A stretch of DNA of 64,000 bases, from assembly GCA_020002185.1 (NCBI GenBank), contig CM034532.1:46764962-46828961 (forward strand), given 5' to 3'. The notes under the pieces were generated by a model, which worked only from the letters and a program-made list of their open reading frames with translations, searched no databases and had not been told where the DNA came from. The stretch is from Paraescarpia echinospica. Taxonomy: Eukaryota > Annelida > Polychaeta > Sabellida > Siboglinidae. Shown here one piece after another: positions 25,905 to 40,500 of this stretch. The stretch's first letter is position 1; each line of letters begins with the position of its first letter. The translations under genes and the position numbers were made by a program.

Positions 25905-26400
25905 GCATATCATCTACTTAGATTTTCAAAAAGCTTTCCACAAAGTGCCACATCAAAGATACGAAATGGTTTAACTAACTGGATAGAAAAGTGGCTGATT
26001 GACAAAAGACAACGGGTAGTAGTTGATGGAGAGGCTTCAAACTGAAAATTAGTTTTGAATGGGGTACCACAGGGACCAGTATTAGGACCTATATTTTTCT
26101 TAATATATATATTAACGATTTGGACGATGATATAACAAGCGGTGTTGAAATTTACGTTGCCTTCTAGGAGTGTTTTCTCTAAGGAATTACGTCTTTTGAT
26201 ATGGCCAAAATAACTCAGTACTACATAGTATAAAAAAAGGATTTATGTTTAACCATTAGTGCTGATATGAAGATTTCAGAGCAGTGCAGAATTGCAGCTT
26301 CAAGGGGAAATCGAATCCTTGGATTAATTAGGCGAAATATAGCGTGTAAGGAAAAGGAACTAATAATACCGCTGTACAAAACAATAGTTATGCATCATGA
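25905..26400 (+). pseudogene. CR1-like LINE reverse transcriptase remnant
   Basis: Pieces of a CR1-type RT appear in changing frames: IIYLDFQKAFHKVPHQR (palm A, Asp kept), NGLTNWIEKWLIDKRQRVVV, VLNGVPQGPVLGPIFFLIYI (motif B), then MKISEQCRIAASRGNRILGL and IPLYKTIV (thumb). The catalytic ADD block is deleted, and stops and frameshifts are frequent, so it is an old fossil. Confidence 0.85.
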
Positions 26401-26645
<245 letters not shown>

Positions 26646-26779
26646 TCGTTATATGTCTCCCCTCTGTCTGCCTTGTCTTGTTGACAATGGCTACAACTAA
26701 ATACCATTGGGACATAAGGTTGTGCAACAAGCATCGCATATTTTTGTTTGCCCCTCACGCCGATACTGTAGTCCAGAGA

Positions 26780-27475
26780 ATGATCAATGACGGTTTGACA
26801 ACTGCGGTCCTACAACAGCTACACTGGCTCCCAGTGAGAAAGCGCATCGAGTACAAGTTAATCATGGTTGTACACACGGCATTGTATGCAGGCACGCCAG
26901 TGTATCTGGCGGTGGTCTGCTTCTGGATGTTCCACGCGTGAACCTAGCACGTTATGGTCCCCGGGCGTTTGCATGTGCTGGGCCGACATTGTGGAACTCT
27001 CTGTCTCTGGAACTACGCGCGATTGAGAACACTAGACAGTTTGGAAAATTATTGAAGACATTTCTGTTCTCAAACTAATATAATCATACATCATTTAACC
27101 TTTGCATTATTCAAGCATATAGTTTTAATACATTTTTAGTCTTATTTATCTCAGAATCACATTTTAGTATCTAGTCAACTTATTTAATGTAAATTAGGCT
27201 TTTATTTTTTTCTCCAGTAGGTTCAGCTGTTCAGCACTTTTGCTAATCGTTTATTTTATCATTGCATTTACCCGTTATTTTACTATACTTAGGTTTTTAT
27301 ATATATACAGTATATACTAGGATACTGTGCTAATTTTATTTATTTTCTTATTTATTTCTCTTAAATGTGTTTTTATGCTTCTTAGATGATTGCCGATTTG
27401 TAAACACCCGTCAACGGGGGTCATTAGTCCCGGATTTGATGGTGTGTAAATAAAGTTTATTATTATTACAACAAC
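26780..27475 (+). mobile_element. 3' end of an L2/CR1-type LINE
   Basis: Reads LQQLHWLPVRKRIEYKLIMV and TALYAG, then in another frame VPRVNLARYGPRAFACAGPT, LWNSLSLELRAIEN and KLLKTFLFSN, which is the C-terminal RT region of the L2/CR1 superfamily. A 3' UTR follows, with AATAAAGTTTATTATTATTA near 27,450-27,470, a typical short-repeat LINE tail. Confidence 0.75.
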
Positions 27476-30400
27476 TGTCACGTATATGCAAACCAACACA
27501 CTCCTACATGCCGAAATAGACACTGAGGAATGTGCTCCCACATGCGGATATTGACCCGTGGTGTTCCGTGTGAGACAGCGCCGTTCCATTACCCCATCCG
27601 CAGGTTGTATGGAGAATTTAAGAGAACATGTTGCTATCAAAATCGTACAAGCATCCACGATGTTATCGTGTCGTTATAGTGGTGTGCAACGGTTTGGGTG
27701 TATGTACTGGTGACACTTCATTACATGCGCGCCATCCAAAGAATTAGTTTCATATATTTGTGCTTCGTGATTAATTAACATTAAGCCCCCAAAGCACGGT
27801 GCTCCATCCGCTATGTGTGATGCACGGATTTGGCTATGGATAGGACGCGGCTGCGATGACTTATGCCAGGCTCGCCTGTAATATTTTTTGTTCAATGCAA
27901 CATTTTATGATAAACGTGTTCAAATTATACGGTAGTTTTAATAATAATATTAGTGCAGCAACAATAACACGTTCGCAAATTCGACCACCAGCAGTTGTGC
28001 GATATGCAATGGAGCAATGCCATTGGCTTGCTGTGGATGATTGTTGGTGTATGCATCCTTAGCATTGGTTTATTGTAAATAATGTAAAACACATAACCGA
28101 AATCGTGGTAATCGCCCTCTCAATAGCATTTCAGCATTAAATGTGACAACAAAACAAGTATTACCTGTTAAAACTAAGAATTTTATATATTTGAACCAAA
28201 ACAGGTCAGTCGAGCCAGGGATAATCCATAGCATCCATACCGCAAAAGCCGGGCATCACTCGATTCTGACCTAACCATGAATACGACCACCTACAGCCGT
28301 TAAACTTCTCCTCATATATCTTACATACATATATACACACACTACGTTACAAAAACATTATTTTACTGTGACAACTCGAAACTTTGTCGGGTTTGCAGGT
28401 TTATTGACGGGAAACGAGTTCACACCATGACAACGGAATGCAAAATACAGTGAATAGATGCGCCATTTTACATGATTTACATTATAGGACCGGTGAGAGG
28501 TTGTCTACAATTGCAGTCTGCTACGCACTACGTTACCATCATCATGCATGCATGTTATTAGTTTCAGTTGGTCCGTCTGAACAAAAGGTAGATCTAGTTA
28601 GCCTAGCAAATGCAGTATACATTGATAATTAACTAACAATACGCAGTAAACTAACTACACGCAACGATTGTTAACACAACATATTATTATATAATGATTA
28701 TATATTCAGGTACAATATAGTCTAGAAGGCATCATTTCACAAACGCACCCCTGAGAGGCGACAGTCATGCGGCGGTCCACAGTCTACATTTGTAGGTTAG
28801 TTCACTTCTTGAGTGTGCCCGCGGTTGTTCAGCACGCTGTAAAATGGATCGACTGATAGTAACATGCCTAGAATGCCTGTGTATAACTGCGACGATTGTA
28901 TAATTACTCAAAATGACAGCCTATAAATAGGGCCTACAGTGTAAGCGTAGCAATGATTGCGCCTACGGCTACAGTAGCATACTATAGTCTATACTATGCA
29001 GCAATCTTGCCTATATTATAACATGAGCTCATCATGCAGTAATTAGCCTACAGTGGCAAGTACAAGACTACACGGCAATTGTCTGTATCAACTTGATGAG
29101 ATATGTTATTATTACAATTACGAACGCATACAAAAGGCTAACGAACATACGCTGAGTATAATCTATGGTTACTATTAGATTGTCAGCCGTCAGTGTTATC
29201 GACGCAAGCCTGGCCTGCTACGGGCACTTGTTGACATATTAATTAGCACAACAAACGGAATACAGAACATCTAACGGTCTATTGAGTAAACAATATTGAT
29301 CTACGTCACAAACAGCACTAGTAATCGTATAAGTCGGACGTAACTAAATAAGGTGTGTGGCTTAAAATGCAATTATTACCGTTGTATAATGATAGTTTCA
29401 CCGCAACAAGACGCGAACATGGCTGTTGTGGTGCCCGGATGAGACGCGCTACGTCACACAATAATTAAAGTCGAGCTGACGGTGATTTAAAGTCGAGCTA
29501 ACGGTGAACATCAATGTAATGTGGTGCATTCTAGCGATGAGCGAACAAATAAGATTTCAACATGTTACATTACATTCCTACAACGATAACATTTCGCAAA
29601 AGAAACTCAAGTAAAACTCGACTTCTACGGCGGCGACTATCCGTTGCTCCGCGGATACCGTAAAATTGATATTGTGTCGAGCTTCACAGAAATTCCGTAC
29701 AGTGGCGCTATCATTACTGTACGCATGTTCGCGCGCGATATAAATATAATATATCGTTAATATATCCGGGCGCGTGAGTGTGTGTGCGTGTGGTAGTTAT
29801 AATACTGGCATTGGTTCTGTTAAAAAGTGACTCGATTAATTAAGGCATGATTATTATCATCAGTATGGTTTGCAGGTAATGAAAGGTTTCTACTTAATGT
29901 AAAAAACAAAATAAGTCTTACGAATAGCCAATAATTGTGTTCCCGTTGGTCAATTATTTCTCAGTTGATGACCAACGCACGAGTCGGTGCTCGAACGAAT
30001 TACACATTTTTTTGGGGGGCATTCATACTTAGGATGAATCATATATATTCGTTTATGCGAACATTTTGTTAAATTGTGCATTTTGCTAAGCTGGGAAAGT
30101 CATTTCCATAATTAGTTAACGTGACAAACTGAACTAAGAAGACGCAAATCCTCATTTCCAGCTAGTTTTTTGTGTCACCATTAAAAGTGCAGGTTTGGAA
30201 CAGATTATGCACAGTTTGCTGCCACTCTGTATATAAAAGGAAACTACTTGTGATACATCAATTGGCGGTGAACATTATCCTCGCAAGCCAGGGCTGTTTG
30301 CCATGCAAAACTAGCCCTGGCTGATCCCCTACGCGAAGTGCAGAAGTTAGCGACTGCATCACACGTGAGAACAGCGCAAATACCCGCCCCAATTTGAAGA

Positions 30401-31100
30401 CGGATAAACGACTTCTGGGAATCCCAATATGTAATGATCCGTTCGCCCATTAGCACGAGCAGCTGAGCGGTATTGTGTATTCGAATAATTGCTTCTACTT
30501 CCTAAACATTGCATGTAACACGAGCCACAGTTGGTTGAAATAAGTTTTATTATGACCACCTGACCTGCGTAGATATATTGATCTAGTGAGCGATTTCATA
30601 GGCTGAGCTTAAATTCAGAGTTTCGCAGAGCGATCAGCCAGGGGGTACTGCTGGCTGGTACTGACGCAATCAGCAGCAGCGACCCCTGGCGCGCGAGGAT
30701 GGTGAACACGGCAATCCATTCTTACCACAATAAAAAAAACTGCATTATGTAACCATCGTAGTGAATCGCAGGTGGGCCGGTACGCGCGTGTCGTGAGAGA
30801 ATGAACAACTTTCACACAAGTCGTTTCTGGGAAGTAGAGGCCACAGCCGGAAATGTATTATTCATTCATTACGTTCCCATAGACTTCTCTGTGAAAGTGC
30901 ACATATTTGTCTATGTTGCATGTTCGTCAGACGCAAGCAATTGGAACACATTTCCTGTAGTTGTTGCTAAGGCGAGACAGCAAATGATCTCAATATTGGA
31001 TCTGTTTTATTGGTGAGAAGGTTGTATTTCATTCCCATGAGCTTATTGGTATATAAGGCGATGTTTCCGACTCCTACTTCATATCGATTTTCGGTTCTTT
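27476..31100. other. Intron 1, no feature recognised
   Basis: About 3.6 kb of single-copy sequence with no supported ORF. There is a 23-bp duplication of AAAGTCGAGCTAACGGTGA type at 29,466-29,510. Nothing else can be supported. Confidence 0.45.
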
Positions 31101-31106
31101 TCGAGA

Positions 31107-31577
31107 TGGCTCAAGTAAATGTGAATCTGCGCGGCTTGCGTTTGAGAAGTTTGGTCATCGCGACGAGATCGACCAGGAGGACAGTCACCTGGCGGCAAGC
31201 GAATCGCCTGCTTGCAGCAAACCTCAACTGTTCGGCGTGCCACGTGGCATGTCGTTGGGAGGTGACGGCTGTGTTGGCCGATGGCTACGCATGGCGCTGT
31301 CCCAACCAGGCATGCCGAAAACGTCTTTCCTTACGGCATGGTAGCTTTTTTTGCGAAAAGCCACATCTCGCTGCAAGATCTTTCACAATTTATATACTGG
31401 TGGAGCATGGACAGCGTCGGGTATCCCACCATCCAGTCCGAACTCGGGATAGCTTCAGGGAAAAAGCTAGTAGACTGGAGCAATTTCATGCGCGACATAT
31501 GTGCTCAACACATCCAGATCAACCCGGTATACCTTACAAAAAATACCACTCAAATACCATTGAATGGTAATTGGTAG
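31107..31577 (+). pseudogene. Merlin-like transposase N-terminus, left copy
   Basis: From MAQVNVNLRGLRLRSLV the frame leads to TWRQANRLLAANLNCSACHV and AWRCPNQACRKRLSLRHGSF, a C-x2-C / C-x4-C zinc ribbon followed by the family's RK-x-S-x-R-x-GSFF signature. At a run of seven T (about 31,348) the frame shifts to AKSHISLQDLSQFIYWWSMD and LGIASGKKLVDWSNFMRDIC, the helix-turn-helix region. The DDE catalytic domain is absent: the sequence turns into the decamer repeat. A Merlin transposase normally cuts and pastes the element; this cannot. Confidence 0.7.
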
Positions 31578-32820
31578 TGTTATGGCCCATGGTATTTGAA
31601 TGGTACTTGTAATTAACCCTTTCTACACTGTTCAATTATATTCTGAATGGTCTTCAATGATATTAAGGGGTATTATGGCCAATGGTATTTGAATGGTCTT
31701 TAATTCAATGGTATTGAACGATCCTCAGTGGTATATCAATATATCATTGAATGGTATATCACTGTAGACCATTCAGAATACAATTCAAAATATCATTCAA
31801 TGGTATTCTGAATGGTCTTTAATCCAATGGTATTGAATGGCCCTCAGTGGTATATCATTGAATACCACTGAAGCATATTGTTGAAAACCATTCAACAACG
31901 TATTCTAAATAACAAATTCAACCTGATATAAACTTTTGAATACCACTGATTATCACTCAATGTGGTATTCAAAAGTTTATATAAGGTTGAATTTGTTTTT
32001 AGAATACGTTGTTGAATAGTTTTCAACAATATGCTTCAGTGATATACCATTCGGGGTAATCCAATAGTATTCTGAATGGTATACCATAGAACGGTATAAT
32101 ATATTATACAGGCAAATACCATTAAAGACCATTCAGAATCCCATTCAATGATACTTTCAGTGGTATTCTGAATGGTTCTCAGTGGTATACCATTCAATGA
32201 TATACCACGGAGGACCATTCAATACCATTGGATTAAAGACCATTCAGAATACCATTGGATGATATTTTGAATTGTATTCTGAATGGTCTTCAGTGGTATA
32301 CCATTCAATGATATATTGATATACCACTGAGGACCGTTCAATACCATTGAATTAAATACCATTCAAATACGATTGACCATAATATCCCCTAATATCATTG
32401 AAGACCATTCAGAATACCATTGAATGGTATTCTGAATGGTATTCTGAATGGTCATCAGCGGTATACCATTCAGTGATATACCATTGAGGACCGTTCAATA
32501 CCATTAGATTAAATACCATTCAAATACCATTGGCCATAATACCCCCTAATATCATTGAATACCATTCAGAATACCATTGAGTGATATTTTGAATGGTATT
32601 CTGAATGGTCCTCAGCGGTATATCATTCAATGATATACCACTGAGGACCGTTCAATACCATTGGATTAAATACCATTCAAATACCATTGGCCATAATACC
32701 CCCTAATATCACTGAAGACCATTCAGAATATCATTGAACAGTATAGAAAGGGTTAATTACAAGTACCATTCAAATACCATTGACCATAATACTACTAAAT
32801 ATCATTCAATGGTATTTGAG
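31560..32820. repeat. ATACCATTCA/TGAATGGTAT decamer field
   Basis: Dozens of direct and inverted copies of the decamer occur at irregular spacing, with larger blocks such as ATACCATTGGCCATAATACC repeated several times at 32,370-32,790. The whole stretch is self-complementary. Confidence 0.9.
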
Positions 32821-32824
32821 TAGT

Positions 32825-33193
32825 ATTTTTTTGTAAGGTATACCGGGTTGATCTGGATGTGTTGAGCACATATGTCGCGCATGAAATTGCTCCAGTCTAC
32901 TAGCGTTTTCCCTGAAGCTATCCTGAGTTCGGACAGGATGGTGGGATACCGACGCTGTCCATGCTCCACCAGTATATACATTGTGAAAGATCTTGCAGCG
33001 AGATGTGGCTTTTCGCGAAAAAGCTACCATGCCGTAAGGAAAGGCGTTTTTGGCATGCCTGGTTGGGACAGCGCCATGCGTAGCCATCGGCCAACACAGC
33101 CGTCACCTCCCAACGACATGCCACGTGGCACGCCGAACAGTTGAGGTTTGCTGCAAGCAGGCGATTCGCCTGCCGCCAGGTGACTGTCCTCCT
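32825..33193 (-). pseudogene. Merlin-like transposase N-terminus, right copy
   Basis: The inverted partner of the left fragment. Here the T run is shorter and GSFFAKSHISLQDLSQCIYW stays in frame, but one G is missing after DSVG, shifting the following PTIQSEL-type region. The zinc ribbon (NCSAC, RCPNQACQKR) is intact. Each copy has its own lesion, so they decayed separately after the inversion. Confidence 0.7.
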
Positions 33194-33499
33194 TAATTAG
33201 CCGAGTCGCCGTGAAATGTCACACGACTATGCCCGCGAAACAACAGGAGGTACAGCGACAGGCGACAATCACATATCGCGGCGGGATTCATATGTCATTT
33301 CCAGACATATCCGACATTTTTTCCAGCATTAACTTGGTACAGTCGTCATCAGTCGTCCGCATCAGAAATGTAAATTTTAGTTATAGTCAACGTTTAATTT
33401 GTCCGTACATTTGTGATGGTGTTTGCAGTAGCTTCTATCGACTTGGGTGTTCACATTTTCATACTGTAACAAGTCTGTGTATTGCACACTGCGATTTAA

Positions 33500-33760
33500 A
33501 TAGTGTGTATGCATGCGTGGGTGCGTGCGTGCACGGGTGTGTGTTGTGTGTGTGTGTGTGCTTGCGTGTATGCGGCGTGCGTGCATGCTTGTTTTTATGC
33601 ATGTATGCGAGCTTTCTTGCAAGTGTGTGTGCGTGTTTGCTTGTATGTGTGCGTGCGTGCTTGCTTGGTTTTATGCATGTACGTGAGTTTGATGATTTGC
33701 ATGCATGCTTACTTGCGTGAATGTGTGCGTGAGTGGGTGCGTGTGACAGAAGGGCGAACA
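33500..33760. repeat. Degenerate GTGC/TGTG-rich tract
   Basis: Irregular TGCATGCGTGTG-type sequence just upstream of TINAG-like exon 2. Cys/Val/Ala-rich ORFs here are repeat artefacts. Confidence 0.85.
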
Positions 33761-33826
33761 GCGAGTCACTCATCGACGTCTTTTAACGCTGCACTGCGCA
33801 TTCACTCATGCCGTTTGTTTGCGCAG

Positions 33827-33893
33827 ATAACTGCTACCACAAGGACAGAATGTATGAGCTGCAGTCAACGATCTCATTCAACTGCAATAACTG
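33827..33893 (+). CDS. TINAGL1: TINAG-like exon 2 (start of VWC-like module)
   Basis: A 67-base exon between TTTGCGCAG and GTAAGT. Taking one base from exon 1 and giving two to exon 3, it reads (N)NCYHKDRMYELQSTISFNCN and N before the split Cys codon. The phases fit both neighbours exactly and the Cys/Tyr pattern matches the region after the somatomedin-B domain in TINAG proteins. The exon is too short to appear as a long ORF. Confidence 0.85.
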
Positions 33894-36200
<2,307 letters not shown>

Positions 36201-36308
36201 CACGTGCACGTATGTCACGGCGGCAGACGAGAACGACTGGCAGTGCACGCAGAAGATTTGCCTCATCCGGCCCGAACTGCTCGACCTCGTTAACGCCGGC
36301 AGCTACGG
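36201..36308 (+). CDS. TINAGL1: TINAG-like exon 3 (VWC-like cysteines)
   Basis: 108 bases between CTTGTCTTCAG and GTGAGT. The first base completes a Cys codon, then TCTYVTAADENDWQCTQKIC and LIRPELLDLVNAGSYG. The pattern C-T-C...W-x-C...I-C-L-(I/V)-R-P-E-L-L is diagnostic of TINAG-family proteins. It ends in phase 2 within a Gly codon, completed by exon 4. Confidence 0.9.
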
Positions 36309-36371
36309 GTGAGTTACGTCATCATGCATGTCAACCTGTGGTAATCCAAATTACTGAGATTATTAGCAAAC

Positions 36372-36746
36372 TTCTTCTTCTTCTATGCGCCGTGTCTGTC
36401 AGAGGCGTTGGCGATCATGGCTCTCCAAACCGCACGGTCATTTGTAGCAGTTCTGTTTCGCTCCTTCCACACTGTATTGACAGATTATCAATTACTGTTA
36501 TCCTCTGGCGTCCTCTGGATCTTTTTTCCTTCAATCTTTCCTGTTATTACTATGTTTTCCAATTTTCTCTTTCTCATTATATGGCCTATAAATCGTGCTT
36601 GTTGTGTTCTAATTTTGTTAATGATCTTTCATTTTGATTTGGCTGTCTTGAGGATGACGTCATTGCTTTTATTTTCAGTCCATGGTACTCGCAGTATTCT
36701 TCTTAAGAACCACATTTCAGTGGGTTCTATGTTTGTTTTTGAACTT
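36372..36746 (-). mobile_element. 5'-truncated LINE B copy with 12-bp target duplication
   Basis: The minus strand reads NIEPTEMWFLRRILRVPWTE and TAKSK, then the 3' part of LINE B, ending in an (AGA)n tail at 36,371-36,384. Both sides carry TTATTAGCAAAC (36,360-36,371 and 36,747-36,758), a target-site duplication. This confirms LINE-type insertion and defines the 3' end of the family. It lies in TINAG-like intron 3. Confidence 0.9.
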
Positions 36747-36758
36747 TTATTAGCAAAC

Positions 36759-37284
36759 ATTATTTGGTAATCGAAAAAATAGCCAGTGTAACAATAAGCC
36801 AAAGTAGTCATACCTGGGCTAATTATAAAGTTAAGGAAAGCTTGGATTTGTAACACATATCCCTGTTTAATATTTGAACAAATTAACTGTCTGCTCCAGG
36901 TACACGGAAGATTAAGCTGTCATCGCATCGTTTTAAATACCATTTCACATAGGCCTGCTACTAGTATAATATCCAGAATATAATTTGTTTACTTCTACAC
37001 AAATCGTTTGTTCAATGAACATTGAATGGCGGAGATTTCGATCTCTTGGATGGAGATTACTCAGCTTTGTAAAAATGACGGAAACTCTGTACCATTGACG
37101 GAGAGTTAACATATTTATGCATCGCATGTTTGCTCGGTTCACATTGGCCGCTGGATAGTTCGGATTTAGGAATTCGGTTTGTTTATGAATATCGAACAAT
37201 AAATATGGTTATAATTTTGAGTGATAATCATAACACAATATTTCACTTCAATGTGACAGTACATCAGAAGGATTCAGTTAGATA
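36759..37284. other. TINAG-like intron 3, nothing recognised
   Basis: AT-rich and single copy. A GGAGATT/GGAGAGTT-type short similarity occurs at 37,030-37,110. Confidence 0.5.
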
Positions 37285-37465
37285 TCTGAAGGGGTGCAAT
37301 TGGAGGTCTGAACGGGGTGCTGTTGGAGGACTGAAGAGGGTGCAGTTATAGGTCTGAAGGGGGTGCAATTGGAGATCTGAAAGGGGTGTTGTTGGAGGAC
37401 TGAAGGGGGTGCAATTGGAAGCTGATTAGATACAGTTGGAGACCTGAACGGGGGCAGTTAGAGTT
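37285..37465 (+). repeat. ~23-bp minisatellite
   Basis: About seven or eight degenerate units of TCTGAAGGGGGTGCAATTGG plus AGG. Alternate units end in ATTGGAG(G/A)TCTG or GTTGGAGGACTG. Confidence 0.85.
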
Positions 37466-37839
37466 TTTTGGTGAGTCTGTGCAGGTCTTAAAATGCACGC
37501 ACCCGAACCAACCACGCTACCGGCCTGAACTGCAGGGTGAGAATCGACTTCTAGGCCATCTTGGGTGGATTAAACCCTGACCGCTAACCAGACCCGAAAC
37601 ACTCGTAGGCTTTGATTGGGTTTTAGCTACAAGTGTTAACGACATTATATCCCGGATTCATCGACCGCATAACGACTTCGCAATAGCTGCTGGTTTAATT
37701 TACCTTTAAGACGTATTCCATTACTAGGTCTACTAGTCTAGGCACAAAATCTAAAAAGAATGACATCAGGGATACCTAAATGTTACAAGCTGTCATCCAT
37801 GCCAGGATTTATCTACGACCTTTACCGGTTATAACCAGC

Positions 37840-39740
37840 CCAGATGACACTTTCTACTGATATTTTTTTACTGCGTAGTGAGGTATTTTGTGAAAATGGA
37901 GGCAGGGCTTTTTTAAGGATTTTCAACAGGTACACAATCGGCTATATATCCTACTAATTACAGGGATACATGATAACATTTTGTGTCAGCATATGTGGAA
38001 AAAAACAAGTAAAATACAATAGATATAATTGAAATGAAAGCACAACACATACCAAATTATATTGAAATTTTAGTTACGTTTCGTGACCGAAGGTGTACAA
38101 TAGTTCAAAACAATTACTTACATACGTGGCACGTGACAACTATATTTACATCAAAAACTTCCCAATTCATTTCCAAATAAAACGACACTAGATTATCTGA
38201 CAAACGATAATATATTGCATACACAACCAAAATAGAAATCCTTCCCCATCATTTTTTTATAACCGCCTTACAACACAATCCGCAATATATGTACTCTGTC
38301 ACCTCTACCAGTCACAAAAAGATCGGATGACACTTTTTATTGTGATTTTTATTTTGTGAAAATGGTGGCATTTTTTAAGGTCTTTCAACATGTACATAAT
38401 ATGCAATATATCTACTAATTATAGGGCTACACGATAACATTTTGCGTCAGCATCTGTGGAAAAACGAGGCAGCAAATTTTACATCAATACAATAGATCGA
38501 ATTGAAATGAAAGCACACAATATATCAAATTATATTGAAATTGTAAATAGGTTTCGTGACCGACGGTGTACAATTACTTTCGTACGTGGCACATGACAAC
38601 TATTTTTACATCAAAAACTTCCCAATTCATTTCCAAATAAAACGGCACTAGATTTTCTGACAAACGATGTAATATATTGCATTCACAAACAAAATAGTAA
38701 CCCTACCCCTTAATGTTTCAAAACCGCCGCCCAAGAACATAATCTGCAATATATGTCCTAATTACAAGGTTACATAGCTAATTTTGCTATCAAAATGCCT
38801 CGAATGGTGAGATACGTATCTGTAGTTAATGCACACATCAATGTTGTAGACGAAGTTGAAAGAAAATACAACATATGCTAAGATATATTAACAATTTAGT
38901 TTGGTTTCGTGAAGGGTACAAATCATTATTTACCCATCTGGTGCATGGCAATTATGTTTTATCTCCCAACAATCCACATTCATTTCCAAATAAAATAACA
39001 ATAGATTTTCTGATAAACAATGTAATATTTTGCATAAAAAACCTTATGTTTCATAACCACCGACTTCAAACACAATCGACTATATATCTACCATTTGCAG
39101 AGCTACATAGCTAATTTTTATTTCAAAATGTTTGGAAAGGTCAGATACAAATTTGTAGTTAATATGAATGCCAATATTGCAGACCTACTTGAAAGAAAAA
39201 CACAACATATGCTCTGATTGTGTTAACATTTTCATTTGGTTTAGTGACCGAAGGTGTACAATAGTTCAACTCATTACTTACACAAGTGGCGCATGACAAT
39301 TATTTTGATCTCGCAACAATCCTAGCTCATTTTCAAATAAAATAACATTAGTTATATATCATACAACGAATGTAATAGGTTACATACAAAGCCAAAACAC
39401 TAAACCTATCCCCTTAGTTTTTATAACTACCGTACTCAAACACAATAGGTTATATATCTACTAATTGCAGCGCTACATAGCTAGTGTTGGTATCAAAATG
39501 TATCGAAAGATAATATACGTATTTGTTGTTAATGTACAACATATAAGTTCAGACATGCTAACATTTTAGTTTGGTTTAATGACCGTCGTTCAATATTGCA
39601 ATGCATTACTTACACACAAGGCGCATGACTATTATTTTTCATCTCACAACAATCCCAGTTTATTTCAAAATTAAACAACATTATTTTGTCCCAAAAAAAT
39701 ATATTTTGCATACATAACCAAAACACTAACATTACCCCCT
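37840..39740. repeat. Diverged tandem array of ~0.34-0.46 kb units
   Basis: Five units start near 37,961, 38,421, 38,766, 39,101 and 39,471, with a partial unit before them. Each has a TACATAGCTAATTTT- or TACACGATAACATTTTG-like start, a GAAAGCACAACATA block, TTTAGTTTGGTTTCGTGACCG, GTGGCACATGACAACTAT, CATTTCCAAATAAAA and an AACACAATC(G/C) end. It contains no ORF and is part of intron 3. Confidence 0.85.
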
Positions 39741-39828
39741 TACTTTTCGCAAACCTTGTATTCATATCGAGAGTATAAACTATTTTTACATTGCCAAAGC
39801 AAATTTTTTTATCGTGCCTACGGCGCAG

Positions 39829-40061
39829 GTGGAAGGCGGCCAAGTACCCGTTCTTCTGGGGTTTGACGCTGGCAGAAGGCGTCCAATATCGACTGGGAAC
39901 ATTCGAACCGATTGCTTCGGTGAAGCGGATGACGCCACTACGAAGACGCAGCAACTTGACTGTGCCGACGTCCTTCGACGCCCGCACTAATTGGCCCGGG
40001 TGCATTCACCCCATCATGGACCAGGGAAACTGCGCCGCCTCCTGGGCCTTCTCCACCACCA
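39829..40061 (+). CDS. TINAGL1: TINAG-like exon 4: start of inactive papain-like domain
   Basis: 233 bases after a CGGCGCAG acceptor and before GTGCGTGC. It reads (G)WKAAKYPFFWGLTLAEGVQY, RLGTFEPIASVKRM, then VPTSFDARTNWPGCIHPI and MDQGNCAASWAFSTT. The last is the active-site segment of papain-fold peptidases (normally Q-G-x-C-G-S-C-W-A-F-S); here Ser replaces the nucleophilic Cys, the hallmark of TINAG/TINAGL. The product is thus a non-catalytic matrix protein. The next exon is not in the window: 24 bases beyond the donor begins a microsatellite running into the N gap. Confidence 0.93.
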
Positions 40062-40084
40062 GTGCGTGCTCCCTCTATATATCT

Positions 40085-40396
40085 GTCTGTTTGACTGTCT
40101 GACTGACTATCTGACTGACATACATACATACAGACAGACAGACAGACAGACAGGCAGACAGACAGACAGACAGACAGACAGAGGGAGCACGCACTAACCG
40201 ATTTACTGTCTGACTGTCTGTCTGTCTGTCTATATGTCTGCCTGTCAGTCTGTTTGTCGATATGTCAGTCTGACTGTCTGTCTGTCTGACTGACTGACTG
40301 TCTGACTGTCTGTCTGTCTGTCTGTTTGTGTGGATGGGCGTCTCAGTCTGTCTGTCTATATGTATGTCTGTCAGTCTGTTTATGAATATGTCAGCA

Positions 40397-40460
<64 letters not shown>

Positions 40461-40500
40461 GGTCGGTCGGTCGGCCGGTCGGTCGGTCGGTCGGTCGGTC
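40085..40500. repeat. (CTGT)n/(ACAG)n microsatellite at the gap edge
   Basis: CTGT/CTGA repeats, an inverted ACAG block (40,121-40,190), then a pure (CTGT)n passing into (CGGT)n right at the N run. The inverted CTGT/ACAG blocks can form a hairpin and probably broke the assembly. Confidence 0.97.

Larger units (their letters stand above)
31175..33193. mobile_element. Fold-back element with inverted Merlin transposase fragments
   Basis: The outer parts are inverted copies of one another (31,175-31,550 against 32,815-33,193), each encoding a Merlin/ISXO2-type transposase N-terminus. Between them are about 1.25 kb built from many copies of ATACCATTCA and its complement TGAATGGTAT. The symmetry axis is near 31,953, where 60-70 bases on each side (from GAAAACCATTCAACAACG to its complement ending GTTTTCAAC) pair almost perfectly. 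The right half is about 400 bases longer because the decamer repeats expanded there. Both transposase copies are frameshifted, at different sites. It lies in TINAG-like intron 1. Confidence 0.85.

Noticed and set aside
31010..31570. A single 186-codon transposase gene
   Set aside because: The N-terminal zinc ribbon and the following helix region are in different frames and the catalytic domain is missing, so it is a pseudogene fragment.
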